Assembly: GCA_018813725.1 (NCBI GenBank)
Contig: JAHJBD010000176.1
Coordinates: 1-17,787 of the forward strand
Origin: Nanobdellota archaeon
Lineage (GTDB): Archaea; Nanobdellota; Nanobdellia; Woesearchaeales; JAHJBD01
Direction: 5' to 3'
Length of the DNA: 17,787 bases
In this document: in pieces, positions 7,585-14,347 of the stretch
Position numbering within the stretch: the first letter of the stretch is position 1
Layout: the number at the start of each line of letters is the position of its first letter
Notes under the pieces: model-generated
Seen by the model: only the letters and a program-made list of their open reading frames with translations
What the model was told of the DNA's origin: nothing
Database searches by the model: none
Position numbers and translations under genes: made by a program

Positions 7585-9666
7585 ATGCATATGCCAGTAA
7601 CTGTACCGCCTAAAGCTAAAGCTGCGTATATGGAATACCTTCGAGATGAAGAAAGGTTTAGGATTCCAGGAAGGAATCTTGAGGATTTTAATGTGCAGCA
7701 TCATTTTCTCGATAATATTATGTATGCTAAGCAAAGCTTGGAAGGATTGATATCATCAATCGTAATTCATGAGTCTCCACTGGAGATGCATATGGATGTA
7801 CATACTGAGTTTATAGTTACTGGCCATGGTAAAGTTAGACTTGTGGAAGGACAGCCGGATGGAGTTAAACTTTTGATTGGCCAAAGCGCCATGTCTTTAG
7901 ACCCAACAGGGGTTGAACTTGCAAAAAGTCAGTATGACCCAAAGCATGGTGAAAATCTGGTTATTACTAGTCATTTGGTACGGGCAATGCAACATGCTTT
8001 GGTGAGGTACTATCCTCAAGAAGAAGCTGCTATTGGAACCAAAGTAGGTGAACTGGAACGAACATTCTTGGATAATGGGTTAACTGTGGATAGAACAAGG
8101 TTAATAGACCTTATGGGTTTTGCTTTAGATCATGGAATAATTCCTACATTACTGCTAGGTTCACATTATCATGGACCTAGAGATTGTTTTCCAGAAAATC
8201 CGCAAGATTATGAGATAGGAATTCCAGTTGGAGAGTTTCTTAAGAGATCTGTCTTTAGAGATGTTCCAACAGCTGACAGGGATTGGCAATATGCTCTCGC
8301 CTTAAGAAATCAAGGTAGGTCTCCATTTATGAAAGTGGTTACAGATGAAGGTGAAGTTTTTACAGAGAATATGTTGCTCTATGCATATAGGGTGGATGAA
8401 TTATTAACATTGTTTGCTCCTGGTAGCCCCTTGTATAATGCAGTTGATGGTCAAGTGGTAAATTTTGTAGGGCATAGCAGCAATGTTGATGTTATTTCAT
8501 CTTATTTTCAACATTTTGGACATCCATCTAGTTTGATTTTTGAAAAGAAACCAAAATCAATAACCAGACATGCTAATATTACAATAAAAGTCGATGATGG
8601 GTTAATTTATCTTAATGATCCTGGTAGTTTAGAACCAATTAGGGTAGAAGCATATGAGACAATTGGGGCTCTTAGAAGAAACTCAGTAAGTTCGCTCATA
8701 AAAGATGGAGAAGGCATATTGCCAACACCTTTACTTAGTTTTGAAAAGGTTGAAGGGCCAAATGGGGCACAATACATTCCTTATTCACAAACCTTAGATG
8801 ATGCTCTAAGAAGTGAAGATCCAATAATTATATTTGGTCATGGAGGTCAAGGAAAATCAATCTTGGCTTCAGAGATTGCTAGAGGGTTCTTGGAAGGAGA
8901 ATATGGTCAGGAGTATTCAAATTGCGTACCAGTGCTTTTAAATTGTGGTGATCTAATAGAAATATCTAGAAGGGATGATGATGAATTCGGTAATCGAGAT
9001 TTACCTGGGCTGGTAACCGAGTCTACTGATAAATTGCATGATTTATTACAACAGGATTATAGGTTTGTTTACATATTAGATGATTTTCAAAAATTGCCTT
9101 CTGATAGGGCTAAACCTATTATGGATAGAGTCCAAGAATTAAGAGATAGGGGGGATCTTGTAATTCTCTTGTCAAGGCTTGAAAAGGCGGAAGTTCATCC
9201 ACCACATAATGATGGGTATAAGACTATGCAAATTGATACTGAAGCGGTTGCGAACAACACTGGTGAGTTTATGGAAGGAAGGATAGATGAGGATCATAGA
9301 GATGCTTTTGCGCAATATATCAGTCAATATGATAGTAGTGTTACTGGGTATTTCTTAACAAAACAATTTTTGGTTAATATCTTTCCTAAAGGTGGAGAAA
9401 CAAAAGAGAGTATATACCGGTATGTTACTAATCCAAGTGTGGCTGAGGCGATTAGAGAAGGAAGACCCCTGACCAGAACTCAATTATATGATGCTCAAAC
9501 AGATTATATTATTGGAAGGGATGTTGAAAAATCACATCAGAATTGGACTGATCATGAAATCCAGAATGGAAAAGAGGGTATGCCTGGAATTGTGCAAATA
9601 AAACGTCAATTAGCAGAGTTTGCATATAGACAGGTTTTTGGTGAACAGGAGCAAAAAAAAAAATAA
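7585..9666 (+). CDS. NACHT/STAND-type NTPase, truncated in its winged-helix region
   Basis: A 693-residue protein. Residues 1-280 are unrecognised. About 288-360 resemble a divergent FHA fold (GHSSNVDV at 296-303, ITRHANI at 326-332, NDPGS at 344-348). The NTPase core has Walker A GHGGQGKS (418-425), Walker B VYILDD (495-500) and a NACHT-like sensor strand LVILLSR (525-531). A TRTQLYDAQTDYIIGRD helix follows (from about 630), then LAEFAYRQVF. NACHT proteins then continue through a winged helix ending in an F.H.SFQEYFAA-like motif. Here translation stops after EQEQKKK at an A11 tract, and the missing piece starts at once in the -1 frame (module 1). The family's usual role is a ligand-triggered oligomeric switch, in prokaryotes often antiviral. 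There is no recognisable effector enzyme, membrane segment or signal peptide. The start could be the ATG at 7585 or 7591. NACHT assignment is fairly firm, FHA tentative. Confidence 0.8.
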   Translation: MHMPVTVPPKAKAAYMEYLRDEERFRIPGRNLEDFNVQHHFLDNIMYAKQSLEGLISSIVIHESPLEMHMDVHTEFIVTGHGKVRLVEGQPDGVKLLIGQSAMSLDPTGVELAKSQYDPKHGENLVITSHLVRAMQHALVRYYPQEEAAIGTKVGELERTFLDNGLTVDRTRLIDLMGFALDHGIIPTLLLGSHYHGPRDCFPENPQDYEIGIPVGEFLKRSVFRDVPTADRDWQYALALRNQGRSPFMKVVTDEGEVFTENMLLYAYRVDELLTLFAPGSPLYNAVDGQVVNFVGHSSNVDVISSYFQHFGHPSSLIFEKKPKSITRHANITIKVDDGLIYLNDPGSLEPIRVEAYETIGALRRNSVSSLIKDGEGILPTPLLSFEKVEGPNGAQYIPYSQTLDDALRSEDPIIIFGHGGQGKSILASEIARGFLEGEYGQEYSNCVPVLLNCGDLIEISRRDDDEFGNRDLPGLVTESTDKLHDLLQQDYRFVYILDDFQKLPSDRAKPIMDRVQELRDRGDLVILLSRLEKAEVHPPHNDGYKTMQIDTEAVANNTGEFMEGRIDEDHRDAFAQYISQYDSSVTGYFLTKQFLVNIFPKGGETKESIYRYVTNPSVAEAIREGRPLTRTQLYDAQTDYIIGRDVEKSHQNWTDHEIQNGKEGMPGIVQIKRQLAEFAYRQVFGEQEQKKK
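9653..9663 (+). promoter_or_regulatory. A11 slippery tract joining the NTPase frame to module 1
   Basis: The NTPase frame reads CAA AAA AAA AAA TAA across eleven A residues. Slipping back one base on the last AAA gives ATA AAT TCT CTT GAT, which leads straight into the conserved head (NSLDSSLL, then QGFVHDSY) of module 1. The -1 frame is open from 9645, so the overlap between the frames is only about 20 bases and contains the tract. A possible 6-bp stem (TCTTCC at 9678-9683 with GGAAGA at 9698-9703, 14-base loop) lies downstream. Ribosomal -1 frameshifting, RNA polymerase slippage, phase variation between A11 and A12, or a one-base sequencing error would all restore the fusion. Confidence 0.65.
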
Positions 9667-9686
9667 ATTCTCTTGATTCTTCCTTA

Positions 9687-10475
9687 TTGTGTACTCTGGA
9701 AGAGGACACCCAGGGGTTTGTGCATGATAGTTATTGGGATTATTTTGTGGGTTTTCATTTTGCGCAAATGTTAGATACTAGTGTTCAATCAGTCTTGGAT
9801 CTTGTTACTAGACTTGGGGATAATCCTGAAGTAGGTCACAATATATTGCATGATTATCTCCCATATATTGTTGGATCTTCTCGTAAACAAACAGAAATTA
9901 TGGAAGAGGTTTTAGAGGGCGATTGCCCATTAGATATAGTAGTTGCATCATATTTAGAAAGCAATAGGGACTACTATATTGAAAGTATACTATCTGAAAA
10001 GCTGATGTTACATATGATTGACAATAAAGATAACTCATGTGAGATATATCATGGATTTGAGTTATTGGACTTGATGGGTATTGAATCTCCTTATTATTTT
10101 CTAGCTTTGGCCCTTTACTATCCACACACTGGTTTTAGTGTAGTAACAACTGTTGGAGATATGGACCCCCAGCTATTTAGGCCATCACCTTCAAGTAGAA
10201 CGATAACTGAAATTATGCCTCAATTTATTGCGAAGTATGATTGGGATAAGGTTCAGGGTTTGTTATATGCCTTAGCATCTGAGAATGATCCGAGATTGTC
10301 ACGTTTAGTTATGGAAGCTACCTCATTTTATGATAATCCAAAAGCTAAGGAAATTGTGTACACAGCTTTAGTTGAACCAGGATTGGATGGGGATGTAAAG
10401 CTGGCTTTGAAAAAATTGATAATAGATGGAGATGATACAGCGTTGTGTGAGCTTGCTGATGATATTCCTTTTTAA
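9687..10475 (+). CDS. Module 1: head motif plus helical body, probable C-terminus of the NTPase
   Basis: About 262 residues if counted from the TTG at 9687, but unlike modules 2-6 it has no ATG at the head. Its frame is open back to 9645, through the A11 tract. Read with a -1 shift it continues the NTPase through a head region ending in QGFVHDSYWDYFVGFHFAQ. This is the NLR/NACHT winged-helix end motif. The rest is helical without a recognised enzyme motif, and the last about 90 residues look HEAT-like (LLYALASENDPRLSRLVMEA and onward). The fused product would be about 960 residues: FHA-like, NACHT, winged helix, helical sensor. It ends two bases before the ATG of module 2. Missing ATG plus a matching junction make expression only as a fusion the best reading; independent TTG initiation is the alternative. 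Confidence 0.7.
   Translation: MCTLEEDTQGFVHDSYWDYFVGFHFAQMLDTSVQSVLDLVTRLGDNPEVGHNILHDYLPYIVGSSRKQTEIMEEVLEGDCPLDIVVASYLESNRDYYIESILSEKLMLHMIDNKDNSCEIYHGFELLDLMGIESPYYFLALALYYPHTGFSVVTTVGDMDPQLFRPSPSSRTITEIMPQFIAKYDWDKVQGLLYALASENDPRLSRLVMEATSFYDNPKAKEIVYTALVEPGLDGDVKLALKKLIIDGDDTALCELADDIPF
9717..9734 (+). repeat. Head core repeat, copy 1
   Basis: TTTGTGCATGATAGTTAT, encoding FVHDSY, is the 18-base core found in all six modules with only one variable position (G or T at base 6). This copy is the most diverged in its flanks. Confidence 0.8.
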
Positions 10476-10477
10476 AA

Positions 10478-11758
10478 ATGACAATCGAATCATCATTATT
10501 ATTTAAACGAGAAGACGGAACTCAAGGTTTTGTTCATGATAGTTATCTTGATTTCTTTTTGGCACAAGCATTAAGTCAGAGAGAGGTTCTGAGTGATGAT
10601 ATAACTAGAAAAATAAGAACTCCATTAACATATTCCTTCTATTCAGCAATGGTCCAAAATTCGGATTTAATCGTTTTATCATTATTAAACTTAATTAAAA
10701 CTGATAAGTCACCTGAAAACATACTTGACTGTATTAACTCATGCGTATCAAGTGCAAGTGGAATATCATATGGGGCTGTTGAAAAAGCGGTGTCAGCGGA
10801 AAATCTTTCAGGTGATTGGTATGGTTTCTATCCATGGAAGGTAATAGTAGGATATAAAGAACTGATCAAGTTTATGGGTTCAAGGGATATTTTAAGATTA
10901 AGCAAAGTATTAAGATCGAGGAACCCTTTAAATGGACATATATATGATGAGGTTTGTAATTGGATTAAAAAAAATGGGATTTTAAGAGACGAAACACTTG
11001 AGGAATCATTGGTGTGTTATCTCCCTCTTTTGGGATGTGGTGATAGAATAATAAATCTCTTTGATCTATTTGTAAGATTTGGAGGTGATCAGGTAACAGA
11101 AGCATTGTCTGGATATGCGCAACAAAAAGATAGTACGTACTGGTGGAGAGCTGTTGAAGTTATGGGTAGAAGGAAGGATGAAAATGCAGTTCCAGGATTG
11201 ATCGAGACTCTTAAAATCCATAAGGATACCCAAACTAAAGGGAGAATATTAGCTGTTGATGATGACTCACGTGACCGTGATTTTTATCAAGATTTCTTGG
11301 AATTAGAGAATTACCAATGCATTTGTGTAGATTGTGATGAAAAAGCATTAGACTATTTAAATGAAGAAAGGTTTGATCTTTTGATTTCCGATGTTAATCA
11401 TCTTGAATTAGGGGGGTTTTCACTTTTTCGAGAGGTTAGGAGAATGTATGATTGTCCTATTCTTTGTATTAGTGCAAGTGGGTATAGCAGAGAGCCAAGA
11501 GAGCAGCAAGTGATGCAGTTAACAGATGCCTATATGTCAAAACCAATTAATCTAAGGGAGTTTGCAAATGTGGTGGGATCACTTATTAGGTTGCCTTTAC
11601 TTTTCCCAAATTCAGCTTCTTATATATACCATGCGTTGGAAGGCATTGGTCCAAAAGCAATACCATTATTAAACCCATTCTTACAAGATCAAGACCCATA
11701 CATTAGAGAAAATGTCACGCAATTTATTCATAATCTCGAAAATGCCGCACACAATTGA
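10478..11758 (+). CDS. Module 2: head motif, HEAT-like body with an inserted response-regulator receiver domain
   Basis: A 426-residue protein. The head (residues 3-28, ESSLLFKREDGTQGFVHDSY then LDFFLA) is followed by a helical region, with a HEAT-like unit at about 222-245 (AVEVMGRRKDENAVPGLIET). A complete receiver (CheY-like) domain spans about 256-371: acidic pocket DDD 261-263, phospho-acceptor D305 in LLISDVN, S332/S334 in CISAS and K355 in MSKP. Another HEAT-like unit follows (ALEGIGPKAIPLLNPFLQ, then DPYIRENVTQFI). The receiver therefore interrupts the helical repeats, so phosphorylation could change the shape of the sensor. The soluble histidine kinase at 15308-16084 is the obvious candidate partner (inference). 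The ATG lies 2 bases after the module 1 stop. The end overlaps module 3 by 17 bases. Confidence 0.85.
   Translation: MTIESSLLFKREDGTQGFVHDSYLDFFLAQALSQREVLSDDITRKIRTPLTYSFYSAMVQNSDLIVLSLLNLIKTDKSPENILDCINSCVSSASGISYGAVEKAVSAENLSGDWYGFYPWKVIVGYKELIKFMGSRDILRLSKVLRSRNPLNGHIYDEVCNWIKKNGILRDETLEESLVCYLPLLGCGDRIINLFDLFVRFGGDQVTEALSGYAQQKDSTYWWRAVEVMGRRKDENAVPGLIETLKIHKDTQTKGRILAVDDDSRDRDFYQDFLELENYQCICVDCDEKALDYLNEERFDLLISDVNHLELGGFSLFREVRRMYDCPILCISASGYSREPREQQVMQLTDAYMSKPINLREFANVVGSLIRLPLLFPNSASYIYHALEGIGPKAIPLLNPFLQDQDPYIRENVTQFIHNLENAAHN
10509..10562 (+). repeat. Head repeat, copy 2 (54 bases identical to copy 3)
   Basis: The 54 bases from GAGAAGACGG to TTTCTTTTTGG are identical to 11779-11832. 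The 18-base core is at 10529-10546. Identity stops at the body. Confidence 0.9.
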
Positions 11759-12650
11759 TTCATCAATTCTCTATACAAGAGAAGACGGAACTCAAGGTTT
11801 TGTTCATGATAGTTATCTTGATTTCTTTTTGGGCACATATTTTTCAGCTCAGGTCAACTCTAGACAAACAACATTGAAGGATGTTGTTGATATAATATTT
11901 AGTGATAAACAAGGGTGGGGGATAATGGCAATGACTATACCAAAATTGGACGGGAAAAGTACTGAAGAGGTACAGGCATTGCTTGAAGAGATGCTTCAAT
12001 CTGATTGCCCTGAATCTAAGAGGAATGCTGCAAATCTTGCGGGACAGGTCCAGGTGTATGTTCCAGGTTTGGCAGATGCTTTGGATTACAGGATAATGGA
12101 TGTTAATGCTAACAAGCAGGTTTTAAGTGCTGCTGTATGGGCTATAGGTGAGTGCGGTTATGATGGATTGACTGATCGGTTGAAAACCCTCTGCAAGACA
12201 GATAAGGTAACGGGTGTTTCATATCCTTACAGAGGTGTTCGGCTTGAAGCTGTAAGAGCTCTTGTTAGGCTAGGTAAGTATCGAGATCTTATCGAAGAAT
12301 GCAATATCTGGATGGATAGCTCTGAAGAGGTTAGGGAGGAAGCTGCAAAATCACTTGGCAGAATGGGATATGAAAAGAAGCATCAAGCACCTTTGATGGG
12401 TTTGATAAGCGATTATCCATCAGAACTTGCCAGCAGATCGCCTGGAGATTATTATACTGTAAGATATGAGGCGATATCTGCCTTTTGTAATATGCTCCGA
12501 ATCGGCAATGTTGATACTGAATTTATCAATGAGGTTAGAGCAAGACTTTTTGATATGGGAACTAGGGAATTTGAACATACTGTTGTGAAGGATAAGGCAA
12601 GAGAGGCTTTAGGACAGATTGAAGAGTATCTTGTGAGAAAGAATGGATAA
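11742..12650 (+). CDS. Module 3: head motif plus HEAT-repeat body
   Basis: A 302-residue protein starting MPHTIDSSILYTRED and continuing GTQGFVHDSYLDFFLG. I choose the ATG at 11742 over upstream in-frame starts because it sits at the same place relative to the head as in the other modules. The body contains the clearest HEAT repeats of the array: SKRNAANLAGQVQVYVPGL, QVLSAAVWAIGECG, VRLEAVRALVRLGKY, VREEAAKSLGRMGYEK, VRYEAISAFCNMLRIG and DKAREALGQIEEYL. These would form a curved protein- or ligand-binding solenoid. No catalytic residues are seen. The start overlaps the end of module 2 by 17 bases and the end overlaps module 4 by 8 bases, so co-translation in an operon is likely. Base composition looks less AT-rich than that of modules 1 and 2, possibly a different origin. 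Confidence 0.85.
   Translation: MPHTIDSSILYTREDGTQGFVHDSYLDFFLGTYFSAQVNSRQTTLKDVVDIIFSDKQGWGIMAMTIPKLDGKSTEEVQALLEEMLQSDCPESKRNAANLAGQVQVYVPGLADALDYRIMDVNANKQVLSAAVWAIGECGYDGLTDRLKTLCKTDKVTGVSYPYRGVRLEAVRALVRLGKYRDLIEECNIWMDSSEEVREEAAKSLGRMGYEKKHQAPLMGLISDYPSELASRSPGDYYTVRYEAISAFCNMLRIGNVDTEFINEVRARLFDMGTREFEHTVVKDKAREALGQIEEYLVRKNG
11779..11832 (+). repeat. Head repeat, copy 3 (54 bases identical to copy 2)
   Basis: Identical to 10509-10562. The core is at 11799-11816. The overlapping stretch 11775-11817 also matches module 4 (12685-12727) with three mismatches. Confidence 0.9.
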
Positions 12651-13611
12651 AGAAACATTACAAACTGAATCATCCCTTCTCTTCACAAGAGAAGACGGAA
12701 CAAAAGGATTTGTTCATGATAGTTATCAAGAATATTTTGCTGCGTCTGCTTTATTAATACGTATCAATAATGGACAGATTAAACCGAAAGAGGTGCAAGC
12801 TAGATTGACAAGGCTCATGCCTGGAGTAGGATTAGTTCCTGAAAATGGCTTGGAATCCATTCTTGATTTTTATATTAGCGGACTTGAAACGCCTGAATTA
12901 AAGAAATTTGCTTATGAAATTGATGCGGTTTCCACTCTTGGGCCTACAAAGGACTATGATAGGTTTTTATCTCAGCTTAACCATAAAGATATGTTGGTGT
13001 GGACTTCACTTATGATCCAGCATGGGTTTAGCGTTACGCCTGCATTAAGAGGATATATTGATTATTTGTGCATGGAGGGAGCAGAGTCAAGAGTCAAGGT
13101 ATTGCCTCAACCGACTATGCATTTGTTTTCTGAACAGCCTTTACAGGAGATGATAATGAGATATCGAGCTTGGGTTGAATATCTTTCTCAAGAGAAGGGT
13201 ATTGATGAAATTAAAGAAAGGGTGAGACAAGGAGATCCAGGGGCAATATTTTCATTAGCAATATTAGGGGTATTTGACGACTCAATACCTGAGCATTTGT
13301 ATCCTGAGAATCAAGACTTTTGTACTGTATATGCGGCTTTAGATGCATTAGAACGATTTGAACATTATGATCCCAGAATCATTGATATGATCAGCTATCT
13401 GGAAACTCAGAAACCTACACCAAAGCCCTTTTACGATATGGGCAAATGGGATTATCTTTGTATTGTGGATGCTACACTTAAAGCCATTAAAGTGGCAATG
13501 AATTTTGGGTATGTTTTTGAAGTTGTAAATGCTGTAAGAATTATGGATGAAATATATCTTACACAACTTTTTGATGGAAAAGACTGGAAAACAGAATTGG
13601 AGAAAATGTAA
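12643..13611 (+). CDS. Module 4: head motif plus unrecognised helical body
   Basis: A 322-residue protein. The head (residues 9-34: ESSLLFTREDGTKGFVHDSY then QEYFAA) is the copy closest to the textbook NACHT/NLR sequence F.H.SFQEYFAA, which supports reading all heads as the end of a winged helix. The body is predicted helical with several short repeat-like pairs (for example DPGAIFSLAILGVFDDSIPE and TVYAALDALERFEHYDP), compatible with a HEAT or TPR-like solenoid but too diverged to assign. The ATGGATAA overlap with module 3 gives translational coupling. The protein ends 22 bases before the ATG of module 5. The body has no obvious sequence similarity to the other modules. Confidence 0.8.
   Translation: MDKETLQTESSLLFTREDGTKGFVHDSYQEYFAASALLIRINNGQIKPKEVQARLTRLMPGVGLVPENGLESILDFYISGLETPELKKFAYEIDAVSTLGPTKDYDRFLSQLNHKDMLVWTSLMIQHGFSVTPALRGYIDYLCMEGAESRVKVLPQPTMHLFSEQPLQEMIMRYRAWVEYLSQEKGIDEIKERVRQGDPGAIFSLAILGVFDDSIPEHLYPENQDFCTVYAALDALERFEHYDPRIIDMISYLETQKPTPKPFYDMGKWDYLCIVDATLKAIKVAMNFGYVFEVVNAVRIMDEIYLTQLFDGKDWKTELEKM
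12685..12727 (+). repeat. Head repeat, copy 4
   Basis: 43 bases matching 11775-11817 with three mismatches. The 18-base core is at 12709-12726, with T at the variable position as in copies 2 and 3. Confidence 0.85.
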
Positions 13612-13630
13612 AATTATATGTCCACTTGAG

Positions 13631-13711
13631 CCAATGATTGAATCGTCACTATTATACACAAGAGAAAACGGAAATCAAGGATTTGTGCATGATAGTTATG
13701 GGGATTTCTTT
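13631..13711 (+). repeat. Head repeat, copy 5 (81 bases, 78 identical to copy 6)
   Basis: From CCAATGATTG to GGGGATTTCTTT it matches 14369-14449 without gaps. The three differences are all at synonymous codon positions in the SSLL region, and the last 60 bases are identical. The core is at 13682-13699, with G at the variable position. Confidence 0.9.
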
Positions 13712-14320
13712 ATCGCAAAATACTTAGCTGCAGAGATTAATCAGAATCGCATGGATGTGCATGATACCTGCTTAGTCACTGCCCCTGTTATACCTACCCT
13801 AGTTGATATAATCGATGAATATGGCATAGATAGAGTAGAACTTCTTGAGAACTGGAGAAAGGTGTGGGATATTACAGCTTACTTCCTTGCGCCAGACAAA
13901 GCAAGGGGATTGGTAGATGTTGTATGGGGCCAATTCGAAAGAGGGTCACGTTTAACTACATGTACTGATGAGCAATATCGTTCTTATTTTGTCTATACTA
14001 AATTTTGCTTGGAATTAATAGAAGGAAGTCAGAAATTTGACAATATCCCAGATTCGCATGGGTCTTATTATCTTATTATCTGGAACAGTAGTTTTCATGA
14101 TTTAAGCTTACCAAGCTATGGTCTCCCCTTTTGACATGCGGATTCGGACTATCCTTATCTTACCGTTGAAAAATTTGCTGTTAAGGCTCTATCCCTTAGA
14201 AATGCAGAAATTGTTGCAAGATCAATTGTAGACAGATTAGGGGGAACTTCCCTTAAGTCAACGGTTATTGAATATAAGTTCCCAAAAGAAAAGCAAGAAC
14301 TGGAAATCAAAAGAATATAA
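13634..14320 (+). pseudogene. Module 5: head motif plus HEAT-like body, interrupted by an in-frame TGA
   Basis: The frame starts MIESSLLYTRENGNQGFVHD at the ATG 13634; an upstream in-frame extension from 13547 overlaps module 4 and is unlikely to be used. It stops at TGA 14132-14134 after SYGLPF (166 residues). The same frame then continues for 61 codons (HADSDYPYLTVEKFAVKALS, then LRNAEIVARSIVDRLGG) to a TAA at 14318-14320. The continuation looks like a HEAT repeat, so the original module was probably 228 residues and has been cut by a nonsense mutation, or by a base-calling error. The short form may still be made. The body is shorter than in the other modules. Its head is nearly identical to that of module 6, while the bodies differ. 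Confidence 0.7.
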
Positions 14321-14347
14321 ACATTGAGCGTGGGATTAAGACCAAAA

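Noticed and set aside
4293..14134. Stop codon reassignment (TAA or TGA read as sense)
   Set aside because: TAA, TAG and TGA each end intact genes in this window (for example TAA for the kinase and AbrB-PhoU genes, TGA for the SudB-like gene and module 2).
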